Source: Desulfobacterales bacterium
GTDB lineage: Bacteria; Desulfobacterota; Desulfobacteria; Desulfobacterales; UBA2174_A
NCBI GenBank assembly: GCA_025454075.1
Contig: JALOPD010000158.1
Span: forward strand, 1-8,146
Direction of reading: 5' to 3'
DNA length: 8,146 nucleotides
Part shown: piece by piece, positions 1 to 7,504 of the stretch
Position numbering within the stretch: position 1 is the first letter of the stretch
How the letters are laid out: every line of letters starts with the position of its first letter
Translations under genes and position numbers: made by a program
The notes under the pieces: model-generated
The model's input: the letters and a program-made list of their open reading frames with translations, nothing else
Told to the model about the DNA's origin: nothing
Databases searched by the model: none

Positions 1-1634
1 TTGCACAGGCCGCAGAGCGAAAACCAGGTGCGGAACATGGGAAACCAGTGCAGGGCCTCGGCCTTCTGCTCGAAGCTCGGCATGAAGTTGTGCACCATGT
101 CGAGGAAGATCAGCCAGGCTTCGTCGTGCTGAGGGCCCTTGAGGGCCAGGCCATAGCCGCCCTGCTGCGCAAGCGACTCCTTGGTCATGTATTCGGAGAA
201 CTCCAGCCCCTTGGCTTCCATGCCGATGTCGGCCATAAGCCCCGGGTCGGCTCCGAACGCCGCGGCAAAGCGCGCTTTCATGCGGCGGATTCCCTCCCCG
301 ACCACGCGGCCGAACCCCTCGCCCCGGGCCATCTGGTGAACGATCTCAAGGGCGGCGGCCCGGTTGCCGAAATGAAGCGCCAGCCCGCCGGTGTGCTCCA
401 ACGTGATCAGGCCGAGCTCGAAGCACTCCATGGCGAAGGCCAGCGAGGTCCCGACCGAAATCGTGTCCAGGCCGTAGGCATCACAGTAGAAATTCAACTC
501 GATGACCGTATGCGGGTCGAAAATACCGAGGTTCGAGCCGCAGCCGGCGATGGTTTCGTACTCGGGGCCGTCGACGAACACCTTGCGCCCCGCATAGGGG
601 CCGCTCACCGGCACAAAGTCCCGCACGCCGTGGGAGCAGGCCACCGTGCACCCCATCCAGCAGCCGTCGTAGCCGGGGTCGAAGATCCGCCGGAAGACGG
701 CCTGGCCCAAGTTGGGCGCCTCGCGGTGACTGCCGAAACGGAAGTTGTGGGTCGGCAGCAGGTCGTGGTCGTCCATGATGGTGACGAGGTGGGTGGTGCC
801 AATGACGGCCATCTCGTTCTGCTTGGGGTCGAGTTCGACGATTTCCTTCGCATGCAGCTTGGCGACCTTCTTGAGCCGCTCCCGGTCCGCCGGGCGGTTG
901 GTGTCGATGGATATGGAGGCGTCCCACCGCGCCACCAGCGCCTTGAGACCCTTTTTGGCAAAAACGGTGCCCACCCCGCCGCGGCCGGCCTGCTTGTAGC
1001 GGGCGCGCTTGCGCTTGGGGTCGTACCAGCTGAAGTTGAGGCAGCCGAAAAGGGTGTTCCGTGCGCCGGGGCCGGCGGAGACGACGGAGACGTTGCGCGG
1101 TTTACCCTGGGCGAAGTGCTCGGTCAGCACCTCGGAGAGGTGGTAGGCGTCTTCCGGCAGGCCCGCGGCGGCGAAGATCTGCACCGTTTGGTCGATGCCG
1201 TCCACGACAACGACGAGCTCCTGGTCGGATTTGCCCTGAATCTCCAGCGCGTCGAAACCTGAAAATTTTAGATACGGCCCGAAATAGCCGCCCACGTTGG
1301 AGTCGATGGCCGCTCCGGTCAACGGCGAGAGGGTGGCGGCGATGCTCTTGCCGGAGCCGGGGTAGGCGGGGGTTCCGCCGAGGGGGCCACAGGCGATGCA
1401 AATGGCGTTTTCGGGGTCGTCCCAGCGCGTCGTCGGTTTCACGGCGTTCCACAACAGCCACAGGTCGAATCCCTTGCCGCCGACGAAAAGATCCTTCATC
1501 TGCGGCGTCACCGGCCGGGTGGCGATCGCCAGATCCGACAGGTTCAGGTGAAGCGTCTGGTTGGCGTAGCCCCGGTCGATGGCGGGGCGCCGGTATGCAA
1601 AGGTCTTCTCGAGTTTGAGTTCGTAATCGGCCAT
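1..1634 (-). CDS. Aldehyde:ferredoxin oxidoreductase family (tungstopterin) protein, C-terminus cut by window edge
   Basis: The frame stays open from an ATG at 1634 to the window edge (544 complete codons), so the C-terminus is missing. The family oxidises aldehydes to acids (or does related low-potential chemistry, as in BamB of class II benzoyl-CoA reductase) at a W-bis-pterin site, with a nearby [4Fe-4S] cluster and usually ferredoxin as partner. The N-terminal AOR domain is clear: GGKGF near residue 52, then GPLGGTPAYPGSGKS, SPLTG, SNVGGYFGPYLKFSGFDAL and, further on, RGGVGTVFAKKGLKAL. Cluster cysteines are C325, C329 and C333, with a C541-G-L-C544 pair near the visible end supplying a likely fourth ligand. 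The spacing CX3CX3C differs from the CX2CX3C of Pyrococcus AOR. The start is set by AAAGGAG at 1641-1647, 6 nt upstream. It follows the flavoprotein genes on the same strand after 154 nt and is probably cotranscribed. Family call is firm; substrate is unknown and a BamB-like role cannot be excluded. Confidence 0.93.
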   Translation of the reverse strand, partial: MADYELKLEKTFAYRRPAIDRGYANQTLHLNLSDLAIATRPVTPQMKDLFVGGKGFDLWLLWNAVKPTTRWDDPENAICIACGPLGGTPAYPGSGKSIAATLSPLTGAAIDSNVGGYFGPYLKFSGFDALEIQGKSDQELVVVVDGIDQTVQIFAAAGLPEDAYHLSEVLTEHFAQGKPRNVSVVSAGPGARNTLFGCLNFSWYDPKRKRARYKQAGRGGVGTVFAKKGLKALVARWDASISIDTNRPADRERLKKVAKLHAKEIVELDPKQNEMAVIGTTHLVTIMDDHDLLPTHNFRFGSHREAPNLGQAVFRRIFDPGYDGCWMGCTVACSHGVRDFVPVSGPYAGRKVFVDGPEYETIAGCGSNLGIFDPHTVIELNFYCDAYGLDTISVGTSLAFAMECFELGLITLEHTGGLALHFGNRAAALEIVHQMARGEGFGRVVGEGIRRMKARFAAAFGADPGLMADIGMEAKGLEFSEYMTKESLAQQGGYGLALKGPQHDEAWLIFLDMVHNFMPSFEQKAEALHWFPMFRTWFSLCGLC

Positions 1635-1788
1635 GGTCCTCTCCTTTGGTCGCTCGTTGCGCGAGGGGTTAAGGTCTTTGGTTTCTTGTGTTTGGTATTT
1701 GATGTTTGAAGGATGATGAGTGCGGATGGATCGCCCTATTTTTTACCAAACACCAACAACCAGAAACAAAAACACAGATCTTCTCATT
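1635..1788 (-). other. Intra-operon spacer with AOR ribosome binding site
   Basis: This 154-nt gap separates the amine dehydrogenase gene from the AOR gene on the same strand. It holds no convincing ORF. It contains the AOR Shine-Dalgarno sequence (1641-1647) and a long imperfect inverted repeat (1681-1767). It is visibly richer in A and T than the flanking genes. I found no good sigma70-type promoter in it, so AOR expression probably depends on read-through from the upstream promoter. Confidence 0.6.
1681..1767 (-). repeat. Long imperfect inverted repeat (potential mRNA hairpin)
   Basis: Arms at 1681-1701 and 1747-1767 match as inverted repeats at 17 of 21 positions, with a 45-nt loop. In the minus-strand transcript one of the four mismatches becomes a U-G wobble pair, so the stem is better in the direction of transcription. 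After one more mismatch it gains about four further A-U or G-U pairs outward. The arms are built from short GTTTG/GGTATTTG-like words, giving a quasi-tandem appearance. It could be an mRNA processing or stability element, a weak attenuator, or the remnant of a small repeat element. Confidence 0.55.
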
Positions 1789-2943
1789 TTACTTCAGCTT
1801 TTCCATCCCCTTGAACTCCCTGTACGGGGAGAACTCCTTAAGGATTATTTCGTCGTCGGCGGTGCCGGTGCGGGTGACCAGGCGCGCCACGAGTTCGCCC
1901 ACGCCGGTGCCGAGCATCAGCCCCTGCCCGCACATGCCCGTCGCATGCAAGAGTCCGGGCACGTCGCGGTTCCAGCCCACGATCGGCGACCCGTCCGGGG
2001 TCATGGGGTAAAGTCCGCGCCAGGTGCGCCGGACCCTCAGGTTTTTCAGGCGCGGCAGCAGGCGGACCAACCGGGTGCAGACCTGGGGCAGAAAGGCCGA
2101 GGTCTCGCGCTTGTCGGTGCCGACGATGGGAGGGTCCGGCGTGATGCAGAACACGACCTGGCCGTGCAGGTTCTGGTAGAAGTAGAAGTTCTTGGATCCC
2201 GGCGCGGGCCGGATGTCCACCAGCATGCACTGGAAAAAAGGCTGCACGGGCTCGGTGATGGCGGCCTCGTGGCAGTCCGGGACCACGGGGACGCGGACCC
2301 CTGCGCTCGCAGCCAGAAACGCCGACAGCGGGCCGGCGGCGTCCACCACCACCGGGGCCAGGTGCCGACCGCGATCGGTTTCAACCCCGACGGCGCGGCC
2401 GCCGCCCACGAGAACACGGGTGATCCTCTCCTTGAAACGGAACTCGACCCCCAGGCGCACGGCGCGCCGATAGTAGGCATTGGCCACCAGCAGCGGCGAC
2501 ATGGACCCGTCCTCCGGGGCGAAGGTGCCGCCGAGAAGCCCGTCCGCGTTGATCCCGGGAACGATCGCGCCGACCTCCTGCGGCCCGACGAAATCAATCT
2601 TCAGGCCGTAGGATTTCTGCAGCGGCAGCAGGTTCTTCAGCAGCTGCGCATCGGCGTCGCGGAAGACCGGGTAGAGATAGCCGCCCGGCAGCCACTCGAT
2701 GTCGTCCCCGTGCACCTGTTTCCAGGTGGAGAGGATCTGCAGCGAGCGCAGGCAGACGAGGATCTTGCCGGGCGCCGAGTGCGTCGCCCGCACCCCGCCG
2801 ATGGCGTGCTTGTTCTCGCCCTGGCCGGGCGAGGGGTGCATGTCGATGACGAGGATGCGCAGCCCTTTTTCGCCCAGGGCCATAGCGGTCGGCATCCCGA
2901 CCGAACCGGCGCCCACCACGATCGCGTCGTAGGTCTTAGTCAT
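1789..2943 (-). CDS. FAD-dependent amine/amino acid dehydrogenase of the DAO family (HcnC/DadA/sarcosine oxidase beta-like)
   Basis: This 384-residue flavoprotein is of the glycine/D-amino acid oxidase (DAO) fold. The family oxidises the C-N bond of amino acids or secondary amines (proline, hydroxyproline, sarcosine, glycine, opines). An N-terminal Rossmann FAD motif GAGSVG lies at residues 11-16, with D34 ending the second strand (VIDMHPS), followed by GGVRATHS. The C-terminal FAD region has TPDGSPIVGWN and GMCGQGLMLG (from residue 336), typical of catalytic subunits in HcnABC- and dye-linked proline-dehydrogenase-type complexes. I chose ATG 2943 over the in-frame ATG at 2967 because GGAGG (2950-2954) sits 6 nt upstream. 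This start overlaps the end of the preceding gene by 8 nt, implying translational coupling. No signal peptide is seen, so it is cytoplasmic. It probably passes electrons to the adjacent multi-cluster flavoprotein. The fold is certain; the substrate is not. Confidence 0.9.
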   Translation of the reverse strand: MTKTYDAIVVGAGSVGMPTAMALGEKGLRILVIDMHPSPGQGENKHAIGGVRATHSAPGKILVCLRSLQILSTWKQVHGDDIEWLPGGYLYPVFRDADAQLLKNLLPLQKSYGLKIDFVGPQEVGAIVPGINADGLLGGTFAPEDGSMSPLLVANAYYRRAVRLGVEFRFKERITRVLVGGGRAVGVETDRGRHLAPVVVDAAGPLSAFLAASAGVRVPVVPDCHEAAITEPVQPFFQCMLVDIRPAPGSKNFYFYQNLHGQVVFCITPDPPIVGTDKRETSAFLPQVCTRLVRLLPRLKNLRVRRTWRGLYPMTPDGSPIVGWNRDVPGLLHATGMCGQGLMLGTGVGELVARLVTRTGTADDEIILKEFSPYREFKGMEKLK

Positions 2944-5020
2944 GGGGCCCCTCCGAGATGCCGGCAAGGGCGCCGATGGGAACTTCCACGAAAAGCGGAC
3001 GGTCCACCCGGTCGGTGACCGTGCCCAGATCGACCCCCTCCTCCTTGAACATGCGCCAGATCATGGGCCGGCAGGTCTTGGAGCCGCAGGCGCCCATGCC
3101 GGCGCGCGTGAGGGCCTTGAGCTGGTTCAGGTCGCGCACGCCCGCGCGGATGGCGGCCCGGATCTCGCCTGCGGTGATGCGCTCGCAGCGGCAGACGATG
3201 GCCGCATCCGGCGGCGGGGCCTTTTCGTAGACCCTCATGGGATCGATCGACTGCTCCTGCACCCAGATGCCGACGGCGCGCGTGGCTACCGGCCGGTCGA
3301 CGCGGACGTGGACCATGAGGGTGCCGGGGTATTTCTTGCGGGTCTTGACCTTTTCCACCGCAAAGTAGCCCAGGATGGCGCCCTCCACGTCGGTGACCGG
3401 CACCTTCCGGCCGACCTCCACCTTTTCGCGCCAGACCTCGTAGGGCAGGATGACCAGCGGGTGCTCGGGATCCTTGCGGTAGTCGACCAGCGTGACCGCA
3501 AGCCCCGGGCAGACCGCCACGCAGCTGGCGCAGCCGGTGCATTCCTCTTTATCGATGAAATAGGGCAGGCCCGTGATCGTGTCGTTTTCGGTGCGGATGG
3601 CCTGCTGCGGGCAGACCGAGGTGCACGGATTGCAGGGCACCTCCTGGGTGCAGTGGAAGACCGGGAAAACGCCTTCCTCCTTGGCGGGCGGCTCGCGGTG
3701 CACGATGCGGCCGGGCCGTGACTTGAGCACGGTCGCCTTCGCCTCCCACTCCTTCGGGACCTCGCCGGCGTAGACCCCCAGGGACCGGGCGATCCTGACG
3801 CCCTCGATCTTGCCCGTGAACATGGCCGCCGAGGCCTCGGCGATCTCCTGGGCATCGCCGGCGTGGAAGGCGTCCATGCCGAACTGCTTGGCCTTGAGGT
3901 AGAACTCGTTGACCTCGGACAGGCCCACGGCGATGAGCACCGTGTCGACGGCAAAGCTCTTTTCAGTGCCGGGCACGACGTTCCATTTGCTGTCGAGTTC
4001 GGCGATGGTGGCCGATTCCACGCGGTCCGCGCCGGCCGCGCAGAGGATGGTGTGGCGGGTGAAGATGGGCACCCCGAGGCGCATGAGCTTGTCGGCGTGG
4101 ACCTTGTAGCCGCCGACCTGGGGCAGGGCCTCGATCAGGGCGACCACCTCGATGCCGGCCTGGATGGCGTGGTAGCCGGCGATCAGCCCCACGTTGCCGC
4201 CGCCGACGATCAGCACCCGCTCGGAGGACTTCACCAAATCGCGGTTGACCAGAGTCTGGAAGGCCCCGGCCCCGTAGACCCCGGGCAGCGTGTTGCCCGG
4301 AAACGAGAGCATTTTCTCGCGCGCCCCGCTGGCCACCATGAGCTTCCCCGGCTTAACGGTCAGGTAGCGGCCGCCGCGCACCACGCCAACGACCTGGTCC
4401 GCGAAGACGGCCACGGCGGTGGTGTTCAGCCAAACCTCCACCGAGGGGTACCGGGCGATCTCGGCGGCGAGAATTTCGCCGATCTCATAGCCGCGGGTGC
4501 CGGCGTGGGAGTCCTCGACCGACCCGAAGAACTTGTGGGTCTGCAGCACGAGCTTGCCGCCCAGGCGGTCCTTGTCGTCGATCACCAGGGTGCGCACGCC
4601 GAGTTTGCCGAGTTCGATCGCCGCCGACAGGCCGGCCGGTCCGCCGCCGATGACGAGCACATCGGTCGTGACGGCCGCCACCGGCGCCGCGTGCGGCGGC
4701 GCGTCGTCCGCGGGCAGCCGGGGCAGGCCCTCCACCGATTGGACCCTCATCCCGGCCTTCAGCGGCGTCATGCAGGCCTTGACGGGCCGCCCGTCGGCGA
4801 TGACCAGGCACTGGGAGCACTGGCCGTTGGCGCAGAAAAGGCCCTGGGGGCTTCCGTCCTTCGCGTGGCGGCCGAAGATGTGGACGCCGTTGGCGATCAG
4901 GGCCGAGGAGATCATTTCGCCGTCGAACCCGGACAGGGAGGCCCCGTTCCAGGTGAAGGGGACCGCCTCTCTTTCAGGAATCGTCAAAACGGGATGTTGG
5001 CGGATGCGCATGGGTTTCAC
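2936..5020 (-). CDS. Fused iron-sulfur flavoprotein: [2Fe-2S] + FAD/NAD(P) + 2x[4Fe-4S] + BFD-like domain (HcnA-HcnB-like)
   Basis: This 694-residue protein merges what are often separate subunits of amine dehydrogenases. A Fer2_4-type [2Fe-2S] domain comes first: C63-x4-C68-x2-C71-x11-C83, as in HcnA or sarcosine oxidase alpha. Next is a disulfide-reductase-like FAD/NAD(P) module with GGGPAG at 125-130 and a second nucleotide motif GGGNVG at 273-278. Two ferredoxin-type sites follow: C457/C463/C466/C470, then C494-x2-C497-x2-C500-x3-C504-P. The BFD-like [2Fe-2S] domain has C610-x-C612 and C645-x4-C650. The HcnB-like core with its BFD tail is known from opine, cyanide-synthase and archaeal proline dehydrogenases. 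The GTG at 5020 is chosen because it overlaps the regulator's stop (GTGA) and GAGG at 5026-5029 is 5 nt away; ATG at 5011 is the alternative. It likely relays electrons from the DAO subunit to NAD(P), ferredoxin or quinone-linked carriers; the acceptor cannot be read from sequence. Confidence 0.9.
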   Translation of the reverse strand: MKPMRIRQHPVLTIPEREAVPFTWNGASLSGFDGEMISSALIANGVHIFGRHAKDGSPQGLFCANGQCSQCLVIADGRPVKACMTPLKAGMRVQSVEGLPRLPADDAPPHAAPVAAVTTDVLVIGGGPAGLSAAIELGKLGVRTLVIDDKDRLGGKLVLQTHKFFGSVEDSHAGTRGYEIGEILAAEIARYPSVEVWLNTTAVAVFADQVVGVVRGGRYLTVKPGKLMVASGAREKMLSFPGNTLPGVYGAGAFQTLVNRDLVKSSERVLIVGGGNVGLIAGYHAIQAGIEVVALIEALPQVGGYKVHADKLMRLGVPIFTRHTILCAAGADRVESATIAELDSKWNVVPGTEKSFAVDTVLIAVGLSEVNEFYLKAKQFGMDAFHAGDAQEIAEASAAMFTGKIEGVRIARSLGVYAGEVPKEWEAKATVLKSRPGRIVHREPPAKEEGVFPVFHCTQEVPCNPCTSVCPQQAIRTENDTITGLPYFIDKEECTGCASCVAVCPGLAVTLVDYRKDPEHPLVILPYEVWREKVEVGRKVPVTDVEGAILGYFAVEKVKTRKKYPGTLMVHVRVDRPVATRAVGIWVQEQSIDPMRVYEKAPPPDAAIVCRCERITAGEIRAAIRAGVRDLNQLKALTRAGMGACGSKTCRPMIWRMFKEEGVDLGTVTDRVDRPLFVEVPIGALAGISEGPHD

Positions 5021-5805
5021 TGTTTCCTCGCTGCATTGCCTTTCGGCGCGGGGGCCCCGCGGCGGGGGGAGGCCGGTGCGCCGGCCCCCTCCTGCCGTTC
5101 GCGGCGCTGCATGTAGGCGTTGAACCGCCGCACGTGCTCGCGGGCCAGCCGTCGGGCGTCGGCCGCGGAGCCCGCGACGATCGCCTCGACCAGCCCGCAG
5201 AGGTCCCGGTAGTTTTCCTCGAGCTCCCGCTCATCCATCGACAGAAAGCGCTCGTAGTAGCGGTGGATGTTTTCGTGAATGGAGGCGAGCACGCTCTGGT
5301 AGATCGGGTTCTGGGTGGTGGTGGCAATGGCCGTGTGGATCTGTTTGTCTTTTTCCAGGAACTCGTCACGGTGCCGGCCGCCGCCCGCAACGCAGGCCCG
5401 GGCCGACGCCAGCAGATCTTTTAGCTTGCGGACGTCGGCGGGCGTGCGCCGCTCGGCGGCCTGCGCCGCGATGCTGCCCTCCACCCCCTCGCGGAACTCG
5501 GCCAGGTGCTGGAGCGAGACGGCCTGCGAGCGGATCAGCAACCCTAAGCTTTCCGTGACCCCCCCGGCGTCCATGGCCTTTACCACCGAGCCGCCGCCGA
5601 CCCCCATGCGGATTTCGATCAGCCCTTTCTGCTCCAGCACCCGCAACGCCTCCCTAAGGGTCCCGCGGCTGATCTGAAACATCTCCTTCAAGTCGCGCTC
5701 GGAGGGCAGGGTCTGGCCGGTTTCAATGCGGCCGGTGAGAATGGCCTCCTCGATCTGGGCCACCACCTCCTGGAAGACCCGGGTGGGTTTAGCGGTCTGA
5801 AACAT
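5017..5805 (-). CDS. GntR-family transcriptional regulator, FadR/FCD subfamily
   Basis: This 262-residue regulator has an N-terminal winged helix (about residues 10-76). It includes the GntR signature LPSERDLKEMFQISRGTLREAL and the wing RMGVGGGSVV. An all-helical FCD effector domain follows (about 84-228). FCD domains bind small carboxylates, often through a metal held by an Asp and three His. D153, H157 and H224 fit that pattern, but the middle His position appears to be L202 (DLCGLVEAI where EHRxxxxAI is usual), so metal binding may be altered or lost. The C-terminal tail after about residue 229 is Arg/Pro/Ala-rich and probably disordered. GAGG at 5808-5811 lies only 2 nt from the ATG, a short spacing. 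It is the first gene of the minus-strand operon and overlaps the next gene by 4 nt (GTGA). It likely autoregulates through the palindrome over its own promoter, responding to the operon's substrate or product. Confidence 0.93.
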   Translation of the reverse strand: MFQTAKPTRVFQEVVAQIEEAILTGRIETGQTLPSERDLKEMFQISRGTLREALRVLEQKGLIEIRMGVGGGSVVKAMDAGGVTESLGLLIRSQAVSLQHLAEFREGVEGSIAAQAAERRTPADVRKLKDLLASARACVAGGGRHRDEFLEKDKQIHTAIATTTQNPIYQSVLASIHENIHRYYERFLSMDERELEENYRDLCGLVEAIVAGSAADARRLAREHVRRFNAYMQRRERQEGAGAPASPRRGAPAPKGNAARKQ

Positions 5806-5833
5806 AACCTCACATCCGTTGCGGGCACTTTGT

Positions 5834-5848
5834 AATGGTTAGACCATT
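5834..5848. promoter_or_regulatory. Putative GntR/FCD operator (AATGGT-TAG-ACCATT)
   Basis: This is a perfect 6+3+6 palindrome. Its TGGT-N3-ACCA core is the pattern known for FadR, PdhR and LldR-type FCD regulators. It overlaps the last two bases of the proposed -10 of the regulator's promoter and covers the expected transcription start. A bound dimer would therefore block RNA polymerase. It lies 29 bp upstream of the regulator's start codon. Confidence 0.75.
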
Positions 5849-5875
5849 TGTACCCTCACGCAGCCCGGCTGTCAA
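5847..5875 (-). promoter_or_regulatory. Sigma70-type promoter for the gntR-flavoprotein-AOR operon
   Basis: On the minus strand, a perfect -35 TTGACA (5870-5875) is followed by a 17-bp spacer and a -10 of TACAAA (5847-5852, four of six matches). The predicted start falls near 5840, inside the palindromic operator. No other promoter of this quality was seen on the minus strand downstream, so it probably drives all four genes. Confidence 0.7.
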
Positions 5876-5907
5876 GCGCAAACGGCGGCCCCCCGCGGAG
5901 TTAGTGC

Positions 5908-5937
5908 TTGACTATCGGGGGGTGAGTTCATTAGAAA
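5908..5937 (+). promoter_or_regulatory. Candidate proC promoter
   Basis: TTGACT (5908-5913, five of six matches to -35) is followed by an 18-bp spacer and TAGAAA (5932-5937, four of six matches to -10). It sits about 36 bp before the proC start codon, on the strand opposite the regulator promoter. It is the best plus-strand candidate in the divergent region but is of moderate quality. Confidence 0.45.
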
Positions 5938-5960
5938 TGGTTTTGTTTTCAAACCTTTTT

Positions 5961-5968
5961 GGAGGAGG
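5961..5968 (+). promoter_or_regulatory. proC ribosome binding site (GGAGGAGG), sets the start
   Basis: This strong purine-rich Shine-Dalgarno sequence ends 5 nt before GTG at 5974. A TTG at 5959 is also in frame but overlaps the Shine-Dalgarno sequence itself, so it cannot be the start. The site therefore favours the GTG. Confidence 0.8.
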
Positions 5969-5973
5969 CGACG

Positions 5974-6831
<858 letters not shown>

Positions 6832-7053
6832 GCGCGTCGACAGAGACCCGGCACGGTAACCCTCTGGATGAATTTGCCGAATCAGGAAGCTGATCGATCC
6901 TATCGTATGCTTTTTGGGGTAATTGGATGATTCCATCTGCCTACCTGATCTTCGCGCATAGCCATTGAAACAACTCTGCGTCTGGTCAAACAGGATTTTT
7001 GCTTTATGAATCAGGAAATCAATTTGAGGCTTTTCCGCGAAGAGGCATACTGG
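6832..7053. other. Intergenic region between proC and the thioredoxin-like gene
   Basis: This 222-bp stretch has no supportable gene and is more AT-rich than its flanks. A CAGAG/CTCTG pair (6841-6866) lacks a T tract and is not a convincing terminator. A weak promoter candidate for the next gene is TGGTCA (6983-6988), a 16-bp spacer and TATGAA (7005-7010). The 10-mer GAATCAGGAA occurs twice (6879-6888 and 7008-7017), probably by chance. Confidence 0.4.
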
Positions 7054-7470
7054 ATGAAAAGGTTGAAAATAGCTATTTTTTTGCTTTGCCTGTCGGCCGG
7101 CGGGGCTGCGAACGGCCTTGCCGCAGCCGACAAGATAGAGTGGCACACGTATCAAGCCGGAACGGCGCGCAGCGGGATCGAGAAAAAGAAGGTCTTTCTT
7201 TACATATACGCCGACTGGTGCACCTACTGCGCCGAGATGGAACGCACGACGTTCCAGAGTCCCGCCGTGATTGCGACGCTCAACCGCAACTTCATCCCCA
7301 TCCGGGTGGATTCAGACCGCGAAAAGGAAATTGCGGCGCTTTTCCGGGTCAAGGGGCTTCCGGACTCATGGTTCCTGGCCGAAAACGGGGAGGTCATCGG
7401 CCATCGCCCGGGCTACATCACAGCCGAGCAGCTGATGGCGATCCTGAACGTGGTCATGGTCGGAAAGTGA
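7054..7470 (+). CDS. Exported thioredoxin-fold protein (WCTYC), DsbD C-terminal domain-like
   Basis: This 138-residue protein has a classical signal peptide: KRLK, a hydrophobic run IAIFLLCLSAGG, and probable cleavage after about residue 25 (GLAAA-D). It should act in the periplasm. The thioredoxin fold is shown by YADWCTYCAEME with redox cysteines C56 and C59, and by a cis-Pro loop GLPDSWF with P103. The layout ADWC..C...E..TF resembles the C-terminal domain of DsbD and small thioredoxin_7-type proteins. The likely role is reduction or shuffling of periplasmic disulfides. I chose ATG 7054 over the ATG at 7006 because the former gives an intact signal peptide start and has GAGG (7042-7045) 8 nt upstream; the longer form would put 16 charged residues first. 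No membrane partner such as DsbD or CcdA is visible nearby. LLCLS is not a valid lipobox, so it is not a lipoprotein. The exact partner is unknown. Confidence 0.85.
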   Translation: MKRLKIAIFLLCLSAGGAANGLAAADKIEWHTYQAGTARSGIEKKKVFLYIYADWCTYCAEMERTTFQSPAVIATLNRNFIPIRVDSDREKEIAALFRVKGLPDSWFLAENGEVIGHRPGYITAEQLMAILNVVMVGK

Positions 7471-7484
7471 GGCCCAACGGCCCC

Positions 7485-7504
7485 GCCGGCTGCTACCGGC
7501 TGTT
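7485..7504 (+). terminator. Weak candidate terminator between convergent genes
   Basis: GCCGG (7485-7489) and CCGGC (7496-7500) form a perfect 5-bp GC stem with a 6-nt loop, followed by TGTTT. It lies between the stops of two convergent genes, where a terminator is expected. A small GGCC/GGCC pair (7471-7482) is adjacent. The stem is short and the T tract interrupted, so this is tentative. Confidence 0.3.

Noticed and set aside
48..1262. Long plus-strand open frame of 404 codons
   Set aside because: It is antisense to the AOR gene. It has no recognisable motif, and the minus-strand frame has all the AOR family signatures, so this is a GC-rich shadow.
1720..3018. Plus-strand open frame of 432 codons
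   Set aside because: It is antisense to the DAO-family gene, with a His/Arg/Gly/Ala-rich composition typical of reverse-complement shadows and no domain.
3863..5116. Plus-strand open frame of 417 codons
   Set aside because: It is antisense to the iron-sulfur flavoprotein gene, whose cofactor motifs are intact; the product is low-complexity Gly/Asp/His-rich.
5959..5973. TTG at 5959 as proC start
   Set aside because: It overlaps its own Shine-Dalgarno sequence; GTG at 5974 has correct 5-nt spacing.
6841..6866. CAGAG/CTCTG hairpin after proC as a terminator
   Set aside because: The stem is only 5 bp with a 16-nt loop and no T tract.
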